DNA of 42,593 nt, from NCBI GenBank assembly GCA_039029315.1, contig JBCCGK010000103.1:1-42593 (forward strand), given 5' to 3'. A program made the position numbers and the translations under genes. Below, in pieces: positions 9,370 through 18,734 of this stretch. The notes under the pieces were generated by a model. It saw only the letters and a program-made list of their open reading frames with translations. It had not been told where the DNA came from and made no database searches. How positions within the stretch are numbered: the first letter of the stretch is position 1; each line of letters opens with the position of its first letter. The stretch comes from JBCCCJ01 sp039029315 (GTDB lineage: Bacteria > Bacteroidota > Bacteroidia > J057).

Positions 9370-10386
9370 CTATTCGTCATCCTCTTCTTTCTTTGCTTCC
9401 TTTGGACGTCTTACGTTGATGTAGAGTTTGATATCATCGAAGAACTGCTGAGGATTGTTTTTGATTTCTCGCAAAACGGCATTGACATTCTCAGTTGTTG
9501 CGGTCAAGCTATCATAGAGCTGAGTATCATTGAGCAACATCCCCAAAGTCCCGGTTGTGGTATCGAGTTTGGTAACCATATTTTCGACACTTCCGACAGC
9601 AGAACTTGCATCTGAAATCAAGGATTGAATTTCAGCAGAAGCAGAAACGAGGGTATCTGTTACGCCTTTGGCATTGGCGAGTATCCCGGTAATATTGGAG
9701 TTGTTGGACTCAAAATTCTCCACAATACTGGCCGCATCTCTGGAAATTCCTGTCAACTCTCGTGCAATGCTATCTACTTCACTGGAGATGCTGGTTAGGT
9801 TGTCAGAAGTATGTTTGATGTTGTCCAGAGTTGCTCGGAGAGAGGAATTGTTGTTTTGGTCCTGAAGCATAGCCTTGGTTAGGCGGACAATTTCATTGAG
9901 CTGCACACTTAAGCGTGCTACCTCATAGAGAATCTCTACCCCTTTGTCCTGAAGCAAATCACTGGCTCCATCAATGATCCCCCGCTCAATCGTTCCGATA
10001 ATTTCTGTTTCCGATTCAAAGTAGACGTCAGAAGCAGTCAATGAATCTGGTACGAAAATTTTTATGCCTTTAGACCCCAATAAGTCTATGCTGTAGATTT
10101 CGGCAGTAGAATTGGTTGGGATATCAAGGGATTGGTCAAATTCCAGTTTGACTGTGGCAAGATCTTCTTTCATATTTAGATTAAGATTGCCAACTTTTCC
10201 CACCTTCAATCCATTGATCATGATGGGATTACCCTTGATTAGCCCGCTGAGATCGTGATATTTGGCATACAAAATCAGAGGAGGCCCGAAGAATTTTGAA
10301 CCAGACATGTAATTCAGCCCATACAGGATCAGGGCAATGGTCATGAGGGCGAAGAACCCGAATGTGATTTCATTTTTGAATTTCAA
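9370..10386 (-). CDS. MCE/MlaD-domain lipid-transport protein
   Basis: 338 residues. One N-terminal membrane helix (about 7-25) is followed by an MCE domain (about 38-115: YAKYHDLSGLIKGNPIMING..VGKV and SIDLLGSKGIKIF) and then by a long helical region rich in N, S, T and I/V (about 130-310), as in proteins that form periplasmic needles or barrels. MCE proteins act as hexameric lipid shuttles with MlaE/MlaF-type ABC permease and ATPase, moving phospholipid between inner and outer membranes. No mlaE or mlaF homolog is in this window, so its partners must be elsewhere. It is the last gene of a minus-strand run; the 78-base gap to the E1 gene contains a possible promoter. Confidence 0.88.
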   Translation of the reverse strand: MKFKNEITFGFFALMTIALILYGLNYMSGSKFFGPPLILYAKYHDLSGLIKGNPIMINGLKVGKVGNLNLNMKEDLATVKLEFDQSLDIPTNSTAEIYSIDLLGSKGIKIFVPDSLTASDVYFESETEIIGTIERGIIDGASDLLQDKGVEILYEVARLSVQLNEIVRLTKAMLQDQNNNSSLRATLDNIKHTSDNLTSISSEVDSIARELTGISRDAASIVENFESNNSNITGILANAKGVTDTLVSASAEIQSLISDASSAVGSVENMVTKLDTTTGTLGMLLNDTQLYDSLTATTENVNAVLREIKNNPQQFFDDIKLYINVRRPKEAKKEEDDE

Positions 10387-10417
10387 AGCCTGTTGGTTAA
10401 AGGGTTAATGTCAGGAC

Positions 10418-10425
10418 CAAAATTA
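10418..10425 (-). promoter_or_regulatory. Possible -7 box for the MCE gene
   Basis: On the minus strand TAATTTTG fits the Bacteroidota -7 consensus TAnnTTTG, 31 bases before the MCE start codon. No good -33 TTTG is found at the expected distance, so the call is tentative. Confidence 0.3.
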
Positions 10426-10464
10426 CACAAATTATCTGTGAAGTACAGGAACAGGAAAAATTTC

Positions 10465-12441
10465 CTAATAGGAGAGAAGGGCTTCCAGTTTCTCTTTCAG
10501 TCTGGCTTTCGCAAGGTATTGTTCCTCTAGTTGCGGATGAAATGGGACGGGTGTATCCAGAGAAGCTACTCGTGTCACAGGTCCATCCAACGACTCAAAG
10601 CAATGCTCACTGATCTCAGCTGCGACTTCTCCCCCAAATCCACTGGTCAGGTTTCCTTCATACAGGACAATACACTTTCCAGTCTTTTTGACAGAGGCAA
10701 AGACCGTTTCCCGATCCCAGGGGATCAACGTCCTTAAGTCGATCAGCTCTATCGATCGGGAATCTTCCTGTATGATTTCTCGCGCCCAATGAACACCCAG
10801 TCCATACGTGATGATACTCAGGTCTTCTCCTTGACTGAGGACCTTGGCTTTGCCGATTGGAAGCTGATAATTTCCTTCTGGAACCGAACCACTCACGGAG
10901 CGATAGAGTGCCTTGTGCTCGAAGAACAAGACCGGATTGGGGTCCAGAAATGAGGTGCTAAGTAAGCCTTTTGCATCGGCCGGATGGGAAGGATAGACGA
11001 CTTTCAGGCCGGGAACCTGGGTGAACCAGGCCTCATTGGTTTGAGAGTGAAAGGGACCGGCCCCCATACTGCCGCCAGTTGGCATACGGATGACAACATC
11101 AGCTGCATGCCCCCATCGATAATGGTTTTTGGCAAGGTTATTCACAATCTGGTTGAAGCCACAGGAGACAAAATCAGCGAATTGCATTTCAACCATGGCT
11201 TTTTTCCCTGCCAACGAAAGTCCCAAGCCTGCACCGACGATGGCAGATTCACAAATGGGAGTATTCCTGACGCGCTCTTTGCCGAAAGCCTCTATAAACC
11301 CATCTGTAATTTTGAATACGCCCCCATATTCCGCAATGTCCTGCCCCATCAAAACAAGATCCGGGTGCTGGATCATTGCTTCTTTTAGGCCGTCTGATAC
11401 TGCATCTACAAATCGTTTATCTACTGTTTGTTGACCATTGGGGGGAGAGAGGGGAGCAAAGGAGGGGGCAAATACCTGACTAACTTCTTTGTGCAGATCA
11501 GGGACAATCTCAGGTTTGGCAAAAGCTTCATCTACCGCTTGCTGGATCTGCTGTTTGATATTTTTGCGGATGTCTTGGATAGAAGATTCTGTCAAAATGT
11601 CTGTTTCGAGCAACCAATTCTGGTAGGTCATGACCGGATCTTTCTTTTCCCACATCTCAAACAACTCTTTGGGAACATACTTGGTACCAGATGCTTCTTC
11701 ATGACCACGCATCCTGAAAGTCTCGCACTCCAGGATGATAGGTTTTCGATTGTTGCGCATCCGTTTGGCAATGCGCTGGACTGTGTGGTAGACCTCCAGG
11801 ACATTGTTCCCGTCTATGGTGAATCCTTGAATCCCGTATCCTTTGGCCCTGTCAGCCAATTGTTTACATCGAAATTGTTCCTGACTCGGAGTTGAGAGCC
11901 CATAGCCATTGTTTTCGATGACGAATAGAACAGGCAAATCCCAGACAGAGGCTACATTGATCGCCTCGTGAAAGTCTCCCTCACTCGCGCCCCCATCACC
12001 TGAAAATGGAACGGCTATGTAAGACTCCTGATCCAGATTGCTGGCCAATGCAAGGCCATCTGCTACTGGAAGCATGGCGCCAAGATGCGAGATCATACCT
12101 ATGATCCGGTGTTCTGGAGAGCCAAAGTGAAATGACCGATCTCTCCCTTGGGTGAATCCTTCACTTTTTCCCAACCACTGGCTGATTAATCGCTTGAGAG
12201 GAATCCCTCTTGTGGTGAAGACCCCAAGATTGCGATGGAGCGGGAGGATGTAGTCCTGAGACTGGAGGGCTTCGGTAATGCCTACTGCAATTCCTTCCTG
12301 ACCAATTCCAGAAAACCACTTGCTGATCCTGCCTTGTCTAAGGAGAATGAGCATTTTTTCTTCTACCATTCTGGGAAACAACAACTTGCTGTACAATTCC
12401 CGTAGGAAATCATCGGATAATTTTTTTCTGTCAAAGGTCAT
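10465..12441 (-). CDS. Fused E1 alpha-beta subunit of 2-oxoacid (branched-chain) dehydrogenase
   Basis: 658 residues combining both E1 subunits. Residues 1-320 are E1-alpha: the thiamine-diphosphate motif GDG (148-150) pairs with ENN (176-178), and the phosphorylation-loop-like RMRGHEEASG is at 243-252. Residues about 338-658 are E1-beta: GQDIAEYGGVFKITDGF (366-382), HSQTNEAWFTQVPGLKV (465-481) and a C-terminal transketolase-C domain (SIITYGLGVHWA). It catalyses thiamine-dependent oxidative decarboxylation of a 2-oxoacid, with transfer to the lipoyl group of an E2. The fused form is common in Bacteroidota and is usually annotated 2-oxoisovalerate dehydrogenase; pyruvate or acetoin cannot be excluded. 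No E2 or E3 gene is adjacent. Confidence 0.9.
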   Translation of the reverse strand: MTFDRKKLSDDFLRELYSKLLFPRMVEEKMLILLRQGRISKWFSGIGQEGIAVGITEALQSQDYILPLHRNLGVFTTRGIPLKRLISQWLGKSEGFTQGRDRSFHFGSPEHRIIGMISHLGAMLPVADGLALASNLDQESYIAVPFSGDGGASEGDFHEAINVASVWDLPVLFVIENNGYGLSTPSQEQFRCKQLADRAKGYGIQGFTIDGNNVLEVYHTVQRIAKRMRNNRKPIILECETFRMRGHEEASGTKYVPKELFEMWEKKDPVMTYQNWLLETDILTESSIQDIRKNIKQQIQQAVDEAFAKPEIVPDLHKEVSQVFAPSFAPLSPPNGQQTVDKRFVDAVSDGLKEAMIQHPDLVLMGQDIAEYGGVFKITDGFIEAFGKERVRNTPICESAIVGAGLGLSLAGKKAMVEMQFADFVSCGFNQIVNNLAKNHYRWGHAADVVIRMPTGGSMGAGPFHSQTNEAWFTQVPGLKVVYPSHPADAKGLLSTSFLDPNPVLFFEHKALYRSVSGSVPEGNYQLPIGKAKVLSQGEDLSIITYGLGVHWAREIIQEDSRSIELIDLRTLIPWDRETVFASVKKTGKCIVLYEGNLTSGFGGEVAAEISEHCFESLDGPVTRVASLDTPVPFHPQLEEQYLAKARLKEKLEALLSY

Positions 12442-12456
12442 GAAGCGGGGGGAAGT

Positions 12457-13014
12457 TTATAACTTATTGAGGGATTTAAGCAGCATCAACTTGTATATAG
12501 CTGCAATGGTCAATGAATCTGTAATGCGGAAGGATTCGACTTCTTGAAATGCTTGCTCCAGGCTTATTTTTCGAACACTCAACTCTTCCGTGTGCTCTGG
12601 TTGTGCCTCGCCTTGCTGGAGACCAGTGGCAAGATAGACAATGCCCCATTCATCAGAAACAGAATTGGACAAATGCATTTCGAACAATATATCGTAGGTC
12701 TGGGCACTCAGACCAGTTTCTTCCAGCAACTCTCTCTTTGCGGTTTCGAGCGGCTCTTCTCCTTGCGGACTTCCGCCTTCAGGAATTTCCCAGGAATACT
12801 GATCCAGGGCATACCTGAATTGCCCTACAAGCCAGATATGTTCTCCATCAAATGGCACAATTCCAACTGCATCTGACTTGAAATGGACAGTGCCATAAAT
12901 ACCTGCTTTACCACCAGGACTAATGACCTGATGCTCACTGACAGAAATCCAGGGATTGGAATAATGAACGATGGAGTCAAGGGTTTTCCAGGGATTCTCT
13001 GTGTTTACTTTCAT
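12457..13014 (-). CDS. NUDIX hydrolase, ADP-ribose-pyrophosphatase-like
   Basis: 185 residues. A perfect NUDIX box spans about 80-102 (GGSPQGEEPLE..KRELLEETGL; Gx5Ex7REUxEExGU). The preceding VGQFRYALDQYSWEIPEGG block is typical of the ADP-ribose/GDP-mannose pyrophosphatase branch. The predicted role is cytoplasmic cleavage of ADP-ribose or a related nucleotide sugar. Its start codon is directly adjacent to the stop of the AI-2E-type gene (13015), and 15 bases separate it from the E1 gene, so it is probably cotranscribed with both. Confidence 0.92.
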   Translation of the reverse strand: MKVNTENPWKTLDSIVHYSNPWISVSEHQVISPGGKAGIYGTVHFKSDAVGIVPFDGEHIWLVGQFRYALDQYSWEIPEGGSPQGEEPLETAKRELLEETGLSAQTYDILFEMHLSNSVSDEWGIVYLATGLQQGEAQPEHTEELSVRKISLEQAFQEVESFRITDSLTIAAIYKLMLLKSLNKL

Positions 13015-14115
13015 TTAAATACTTTTCGTGATAGACTGTACGACTCGGAATTGATTGAAAAATTCTTTCCCAATCACCCGAAGGATTGTATACACTGGAA
13101 TGGCAAGAATCATCCCTACGACTCCAGCAAGACTTCCAGCGGCAAGAATGACCAAAAAGATTTCGAGTGGATGGGCCTTGACACTGCTGGAATATATGTA
13201 GGGTTGAAAAACGAAATTATCAATCAATTGGACAACCAAAAATACCACCAAAACTTTCAGAAGTAGGGGAAAGGTATAGGAATAGAAATCCAGGTCCAGA
13301 CACCCCAACAAAGCGAGACTCGCCCCCAATACTGCACCCAAAATTGGACCTAAATAGGGAATGACATTGAAGATGCCTGCAAAAAAACCAATGACGAGGG
13401 CATGCTCGACCCCAAGAATAAAGAGTCCGATCCCAATCAGGGAGCCGACCAGTGCGACTTCTGCAATCACGCCAATGAAATATCTCGAAAGTAGAACCTT
13501 GGAACTGGTCAGAATATGGGTGACCTTATCCAGGTATTGTTCCGGGGTGAGCATGAGGATAATTTTGTGAAGCAGTTCTCTTTCTTTCAGGAAAAAGAAA
13601 GAGATAAATGTGATGGAGAAGAACCCGATCAGAAAATCTCCGGTGAACCCCAGAATTCCTTGTGCGACACTGGATAAATTCCCCGCATTAAGGACCGAAG
13701 AGATTCGATTGCTAAAATAGGAGCCGAAAGAGGCCTCCTCATCCATGAAGCCATAAGAACTCAGGAAGGTTTGAATTCCTCGAAGCGGTTCTTCCAGCCC
13801 ATGTTTGATTTGGTCGGCATTTTGAGTAATGGCTCTCAGATTTTGGCTCTGCTCCAGGATAGGGGGAATCAATAGCACAAACAGACAACTTGCCACCCCA
13901 TACATGAATAACAAGGTAATGATTGCCTTGATCGAGTCAGGCAGAAAGTAGTGTCGAATTTTGACCCTGTCCAATACGCGCAAAATTGGTCGTCCAATCA
14001 AGGATAGGACTGCCGCAATCCCAATATATACCAGAATGGGATAGAAATACCATAAGACCAAACCTAGCAGAATCAACCCCGGAATCAAGAGGTACCAGCG
14101 ATTGGATACATTCAT
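13015..14115 (-). CDS. AI-2E-family (PerM/YhhT-like) membrane transporter
   Basis: 366 residues with about eight hydrophobic helices: an N-terminal pair, a large hydrophilic loop (about 90-150), then a helix-rich C-terminal half with the family's signature region GFFAGIFNVIPYLGPILGA (about 240-258) and IPVYTILRVIGKEFF near the end. Members transport varied substrates; the autoinducer-2 role applies to only some, and others are sodium/proton antiporters or unknown. The gene sits in a tight minus-strand run (17 bases from the outer-membrane-like gene upstream, none to the NUDIX gene downstream). Confidence 0.88.
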   Translation of the reverse strand: MNVSNRWYLLIPGLILLGLVLWYFYPILVYIGIAAVLSLIGRPILRVLDRVKIRHYFLPDSIKAIITLLFMYGVASCLFVLLIPPILEQSQNLRAITQNADQIKHGLEEPLRGIQTFLSSYGFMDEEASFGSYFSNRISSVLNAGNLSSVAQGILGFTGDFLIGFFSITFISFFFLKERELLHKIILMLTPEQYLDKVTHILTSSKVLLSRYFIGVIAEVALVGSLIGIGLFILGVEHALVIGFFAGIFNVIPYLGPILGAVLGASLALLGCLDLDFYSYTFPLLLKVLVVFLVVQLIDNFVFQPYIYSSSVKAHPLEIFLVILAAGSLAGVVGMILAIPVYTILRVIGKEFFNQFRVVQSITKSI

Positions 14116-14132
14116 GGGGCAAAAGTACAGAA

Positions 14133-14861
14133 TTATCGTCTGAACTTAGGGCAAGTACAGCGTTTTTTCATCTTTACCAAATGAAGGTTGAGCGAGAGTC
14201 CTGCCATCAGATCGACCTCCCCATTTTCTACAAAGCTAAGGGGCAATTTGTCTCCACTCAGCTGTTCATTCACTTGCCGCAGGTACAATAATTTTGCCTC
14301 TGCAGAAAGAGAAAGAAAGGGCGAGAAAAAATAGCTGTATCCACCAAACACTGCAATTCCTCCTAGATTACTGGATTTTTCACCCACAGCACCAGGAGTA
14401 AATGTCAGATTTTGTGCGGAATAATGCAGGTCAGCACCTCCAAATAGTTGAGATGGACCGTAGTGAATTTTTCGTTCGTAACCGAGATGGAAGTCCCAGT
14501 TGTTTTTGTTTATCGAGACTGGAATATCAGTAGGAGAAATAAGTTGGAAACTTGCTTGTCTGTGTTGCACGCCCAAGCGGAATCCATCTGACAGGCTGTA
14601 GTGATAGGTATATTGCCCACCATTGACTACGCCAACATCCAATGGATAAAAGATCAAGCCTGATTGGACCGGATCGAGAATGCCATTCAGGGAACCCACT
14701 TGCAAGCTGAATTCATGTGTTTGAGGTTTGAATCTTGCTCGCTGTGCCTGGATATCCTGGGACAGGCCAAGCAAAAGAAACAGCAGGAACAATGAAAGAA
14801 CAGATGATTTGGACACCTTGATTAACTGTTGGATAGATCTCATACATTGGGGATTGAACAT
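14133..14861 (-). CDS. Predicted outer-membrane beta-barrel protein, unknown function
   Basis: 242 residues. The signal peptide ends near DIQAQ (about residue 40 from this start). The start may instead be the ATG at 14843 (MRSIQQL), which gives a more ordinary signal length. After the signal the sequence alternates polar and hydrophobic residues with many aromatics and glycines (FSLQVGSLNGI, WDFHLGYERKI, LGGIAVFGGYSYFF, SLSAEAKLLYL), as in small eight-strand barrels. The mature C-terminus does not end in an aromatic residue; it ends in a short basic, cysteine-containing tail (KKRCTCPKFRR), which is odd for a barrel. It is first in the minus-strand run and divergent from the ABC importer. Confidence 0.65.
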   Translation of the reverse strand: MFNPQCMRSIQQLIKVSKSSVLSLFLLFLLLGLSQDIQAQRARFKPQTHEFSLQVGSLNGILDPVQSGLIFYPLDVGVVNGGQYTYHYSLSDGFRLGVQHRQASFQLISPTDIPVSINKNNWDFHLGYERKIHYGPSQLFGGADLHYSAQNLTFTPGAVGEKSSNLGGIAVFGGYSYFFSPFLSLSAEAKLLYLRQVNEQLSGDKLPLSFVENGEVDLMAGLSLNLHLVKMKKRCTCPKFRR

Positions 14862-15036
14862 GCTATCTGTTAGGTAAGAAATGGTACATAAAACTTGCTC
14901 TGAGCGATCAAATAAACTCTCTCATGATCAGATAATGGATTTCTTCACCATTTCTAAGCTACGAATTGTTGAGCTTGTACAAAAATAAACCGTACTCCCT
15001 CTATATAGAATGCATGTACGATGAAGAAAGATTTCC

Positions 15037-15044
15037 TACTTTTG
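15037..15044 (+). promoter_or_regulatory. Probable -7 box of the ABC importer operon
   Basis: TACTTTTG followed by C matches the Bacteroidota TAnnTTTG box and lies 35 bases before the start codon at 15080. No clear TTTG is present about 19 bases upstream, so -33 contact would be weak. Confidence 0.45.
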
Positions 15045-15079
15045 CGATGCAAATACATTGGATCTAGATTACAACTCAT

Positions 15080-16303
15080 ATGCGATACCTAATTTACTGC
15101 TTGCTTGGATGTCTGTTTGTTTTCTGGGGGTGTGGAACCTCTACTACTCAAAGACTGAGCAGAGGGGAGATCGCACAACTGTCCTGGGAAGCGATTTTGG
15201 ATTCTGCGCGAGGGACTGAGGTGAATTGGATGATGTGGCAAGGAGATCCGGAAATCAATACCTTCGTGAGCGAGTATGTTGTGCCAGAAGTACAACAGCG
15301 ATATGGAATCACCCTTACTATCTCAAATGGACAAGGCAACCAGATCATTTCGGCTTTGATGCCTGAACTGGAAGCGGGGAAAGAAGAGAGCGAGATAGAC
15401 ATGATGTGGTTCAATGGAGAGACCTTCTATCAGTTGCGCCAAATCAATGCTTTGTTTGGGCCATTCACAGATTTTCTTCCCAACAGCCAGTACATTGATT
15501 TTGAGAATCCTTTCATCAAATATGACTTTCAGCAAGAGGTAGACGGCATGGAATGTCCCTGGGGCACAGTGCAACAAACCTTGATCTATGATACGGCGAG
15601 AGTCTCTCAACCTCCGCAGAATTTGGCAGAGTTGGAAACCTGGGTGAAGGCGCATCCTGAACGATTCACGCTGCCGAATGATTTTACGGGCATGAGTTTG
15701 TTAAAGTCAATGCTGATTGAGTTTTATGGAGGCAAGGAGGCGATTGTGGGAGAATTCAATGAAGAAAAATATCAAAAACACTCTGCAGAACTTTGGGCAT
15801 ATATCAATCGAATCAAGCCGTATTTTTGGAAGAAAGGAGAAACATTCCCCTCTGGAAGAGCTGCGGTTGACCAAATGTTTGCCAGTGGAGAGCTCGATTT
15901 TTCGATGAGTATGAATGATGCCGAAGTGGAGAGTAAGGTTCTTCAGGAGGTATTTGTCGAAAGTTCTACTGCCTATGTCTGGGATATCGGAACCATTCGC
16001 AATTCCCATTATCAGGGAATCCCTATTCATGCAAGAAATCCTTTAGGAGCCTTAGTGGTGATCAATTTTCTGATTTCACCTGAAGCACAATTGAAAAAAA
16101 CGGACCCCAAAACCTGGGGCGATGGAACCATTTTGGCAGTAGATAAGCTGCCAGCAGTATGGCAAGAAAAATTCAAACAAATTCCCCCCCGGACCTATGC
16201 GCCACAAAGAGAAGAGATAGAACCCAACGGCTTGCCAGAACCTGCACCAGAATACATGATCCGTATTTTTGAAGATTTTCGTAAAGAAGTCATCCAACAA
16301 TAA
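15080..16303 (+). CDS. ABC importer substrate-binding lipoprotein, YnjB-like
   Basis: 407 residues. The signal peptide has a lipobox-like FWGC (Cys18), so the mature protein is probably a lipoprotein. The body is of the family 1/6 periplasmic binding type used by iron, thiamine and polyamine importers. It most resembles the E. coli YnjB group in its opening after the signal (VNWMMWQGDPEINTFVSEYV) and in a conserved WGTVQQTLIYD block where YnjB-type proteins have their ligand loop. The native ligand of YnjBCD systems is not established. It is first of a four-gene operon with two permeases and an ATPase. Confidence 0.85.
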   Translation: MRYLIYCLLGCLFVFWGCGTSTTQRLSRGEIAQLSWEAILDSARGTEVNWMMWQGDPEINTFVSEYVVPEVQQRYGITLTISNGQGNQIISALMPELEAGKEESEIDMMWFNGETFYQLRQINALFGPFTDFLPNSQYIDFENPFIKYDFQQEVDGMECPWGTVQQTLIYDTARVSQPPQNLAELETWVKAHPERFTLPNDFTGMSLLKSMLIEFYGGKEAIVGEFNEEKYQKHSAELWAYINRIKPYFWKKGETFPSGRAAVDQMFASGELDFSMSMNDAEVESKVLQEVFVESSTAYVWDIGTIRNSHYQGIPIHARNPLGALVVINFLISPEAQLKKTDPKTWGDGTILAVDKLPAVWQEKFKQIPPRTYAPQREEIEPNGLPEPAPEYMIRIFEDFRKEVIQQ

Positions 16304-16345
16304 TTTTTCTAATTCTCTACTCATTACCTTCAACTCGGAACTCTT

Positions 16346-17185
16346 TTGCGACACCTTGGCTTGGCATTTTTTCTTGCTTTGACGGCCCTTCCACTTATGG
16401 CAGGTCTGATCTATGCATTGTTGTTCAGTCTGGGGATCGTAGGGATCATTCACGATGGATTCACCCTCGAATACTGGGGGGAGACCCTCAGTGGAGGCGA
16501 AATGTGGATATCATTGGGCTATAGTCTCTATGTGGCAACAGTGTCCTCCTTCTTGTCCATTGCATGTGCCTTGATGTTGGTCATCTGGGGGCGTGCCCAT
16601 TTTCAGAAAGGTTTACTTTCCTATGCCATCTATTTTCCTCTGGCCATTCCTGGAATAGTAGCTGCCTTTATTGTGTTTCAATTCATGGGAAAATCAGGCT
16701 TGTTGTCTCGAATGACGTATGGACTGGGTGTGACGAACGCTATAGAAACCTTCCCTGATTTGATTCACGATGCCTGGGGAATCGGCATGATTTCAGCGCA
16801 TGTCATGCTTGCAGTTCCGTTTTTGTTGATTTTATTTTTGAATTTGGCTAAAAATGAACGCCTGGAAGAACTCAGTCAATTGGCTGCTACCCTTGGGGCG
16901 CTGCCTGGCCAAATTAGTCGAAAAATCTGGTTGCCCATCCTGTTAAAAAAGAGTTTTCCGACATTGGTTCTGTATTTCATCTTTGTGCTAGGCGCGTATG
17001 AAATTCCCTTACTTCTTGGAAGAGAATCTCCCCAGATGGTGTCTGTACTCATTATTCGAAAACTCCAACGCTATAACCTGCTAGACAAACCAGAAGCATA
17101 CATCATCGCTTTGATTTATTCTGTCCTCGTACTCTCTCTGTTGTGGATGGCTCTCAAGAATAGACAAACTTCCTCTTCTTCATGA
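16346..17185 (+). CDS. ABC importer permease 1
   Basis: 279 residues with about six membrane helices. The cytoplasmic EAA loop region (ELSQLAATLGALPGQISRKIWLPIL, about 175-199) contacts the ATPase in type I importers. The start is TTG at 16346, 42 bases after the binding-protein stop; the first ATG in frame (16400) would remove most of the first helix, so TTG is preferred. It corresponds to the N-terminal half of the double-length permease YnjC. Its stop overlaps the next start by four bases, implying coupled translation. Confidence 0.85.
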   Translation: MRHLGLAFFLALTALPLMAGLIYALLFSLGIVGIIHDGFTLEYWGETLSGGEMWISLGYSLYVATVSSFLSIACALMLVIWGRAHFQKGLLSYAIYFPLAIPGIVAAFIVFQFMGKSGLLSRMTYGLGVTNAIETFPDLIHDAWGIGMISAHVMLAVPFLLILFLNLAKNERLEELSQLAATLGALPGQISRKIWLPILLKKSFPTLVLYFIFVLGAYEIPLLLGRESPQMVSVLIIRKLQRYNLLDKPEAYIIALIYSVLVLSLLWMALKNRQTSSSS

Positions 17186-17943
17186 AAAAAACCTTGGGTA
17201 TCATATTGAGCGGAATCATCTTTTTCCCATTTCTTCTCCTGCTTGGTTTATCAGTAGGCAAAGATTGGCGATTCCCTGATGTGTTACCAGGAGAATGGAC
17301 GCTGGATCATTGGAGTGAATTGTTCCAGCTTCAAGGAGACCTTACCCAAAGTTTGCTCCTGTCCCTGGGTATTTCTTTACTCGTAGCCACCTTGTCTACT
17401 GTCATAGGATTTATTACCAGCAAGTATATTGCCTATCATCCCAAAAAGAAAACCCTCCTGGCACTGGCTTATTTTCCTTATGTTCTGGCCCCGATCATTT
17501 ATGCTGCGGTATTGTACTTCTATTTCATTGTGTTGGGGCTGTCAGGTAATTTTTTTGGCGTAGTGATCGGGCAAATGATCATTGCTTATCCCTTTGCTGT
17601 GATCATCTTTGTTGGATACTGGAACAAGCGCATGCAAGCCATGGAACAATTGGTATATACCTTGGGTGGGACCCCCTGGCAAGCCTATCAAAAAGTATTG
17701 TTTCCTGTGTCTAAGGGGATTTTGATGGTTTGCTTTTTTCAAACATTTTTGATTTCATGGTTTGAATATGGGTTGACAATGTTGATTGGGGTGGGAAAAA
17801 TTCAGACCCTCACTCTCAAAGTCTTTCACTATGTCAATGAAGCCAATATCTACCATGCAGCACTTGCCAGTTGCTTGTTGTTTTTGCCACCCTGGATCCT
17901 TATTCTGATCAACAAGCGCATCGTATTTCGAACAGAATCCTGA
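17182..17943 (+). CDS. ABC importer permease 2
   Basis: 253 residues with about six membrane helices and an EAA loop (AMEQLVYTLGGTPWQAYQK, about 154-172). It begins at an ATGA overlap with permease 1 and corresponds to the C-terminal half of YnjC-type permeases. Together with permease 1 it should form the heterodimeric channel of the importer. The ATPase gene follows 22 bases later. Confidence 0.87.
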   Translation: MKKTLGIILSGIIFFPFLLLLGLSVGKDWRFPDVLPGEWTLDHWSELFQLQGDLTQSLLLSLGISLLVATLSTVIGFITSKYIAYHPKKKTLLALAYFPYVLAPIIYAAVLYFYFIVLGLSGNFFGVVIGQMIIAYPFAVIIFVGYWNKRMQAMEQLVYTLGGTPWQAYQKVLFPVSKGILMVCFFQTFLISWFEYGLTMLIGVGKIQTLTLKVFHYVNEANIYHAALASCLLFLPPWILILINKRIVFRTES

Positions 17944-17965
17944 ATCCTCAATTGATTGAGCCGAT

Positions 17966-18688
17966 ATGTTAAGCGTTTCTCATCTTCACAAATCTTTTGA
18001 GCAGGAGCAAGTCCTGAAAGATTTGTCTTTGGAACTAGGTACCCGACAGATGTTAAGTATTCTGGGACGTTCAGGCTCAGGCAAAACAACTTTTTTGCGA
18101 ATCATTGCAGGGCTCGAACAGCCGGATCAGGGCGATATCTTTTGGCATGAGCAACGCATGAATGAGGTGCCTCCACATCAGCGAAACATTGTCTATCTGT
18201 ATCAAGAAGCCTTGTTGTTTCCCCATTTGACGGTTTTTGAGAACATTGCTTTCGGTCTTCGACTTCGGAAAGTGCCAAAGTCAGAAGCAGATGATCGGGT
18301 GAGACAAATGATACAGGATCTTGAACTGCATGGCCAGCAGGACAAGATGCCACATCAGTTGTCGGGAGGTCAGAGACAGCGGGTATCATTTGGAAGAGCA
18401 TTGATCGTCAATCCACTTTTGTTACTTCTGGATGAACCTTTTGGCAATTTAGATGTTGAAACAAGAAAGCGGATGCAGGATTTTCTCAAGAGGATTGCAG
18501 AGACATACAAAATCACCGCCATCTTCGTTACCCATGATTTGAAGGAGGCCATCCTGATGGGAGATCGAATCGGATATATGAGGAAAGGAAGTTTATATTT
18601 GTATGAAGATGTGAGGGAATTTGTAGAAGATGCTCGCACAGAAGCCGCAAATGAGATTGCATTTTGGGAAGAAGTGGCCAGGAAATAA
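17966..18688 (+). CDS. ABC importer ATP-binding protein
   Basis: 240 residues. Walker A GRSGSGKTT (34-42), Q-loop YLYQEALLFPHLT (77-89), signature LSGGQRQR (132-139), Walker B LLLLLDEP (151-158) and switch His190 (FVTHD) are all intact. It is a short nucleotide-binding domain without the C-terminal regulatory TOBE region found in PotA or MalK, matching the YnjD/ThiQ size class. It drives the permease pair encoded just upstream. Confidence 0.92.
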   Translation: MLSVSHLHKSFEQEQVLKDLSLELGTRQMLSILGRSGSGKTTFLRIIAGLEQPDQGDIFWHEQRMNEVPPHQRNIVYLYQEALLFPHLTVFENIAFGLRLRKVPKSEADDRVRQMIQDLELHGQQDKMPHQLSGGQRQRVSFGRALIVNPLLLLLDEPFGNLDVETRKRMQDFLKRIAETYKITAIFVTHDLKEAILMGDRIGYMRKGSLYLYEDVREFVEDARTEAANEIAFWEEVARK

Positions 18689-18734
18689 ACAAACAAGAAC
18701 AACAACCCCAGGCTGAAAGTCTTAGGTGAGAGGT

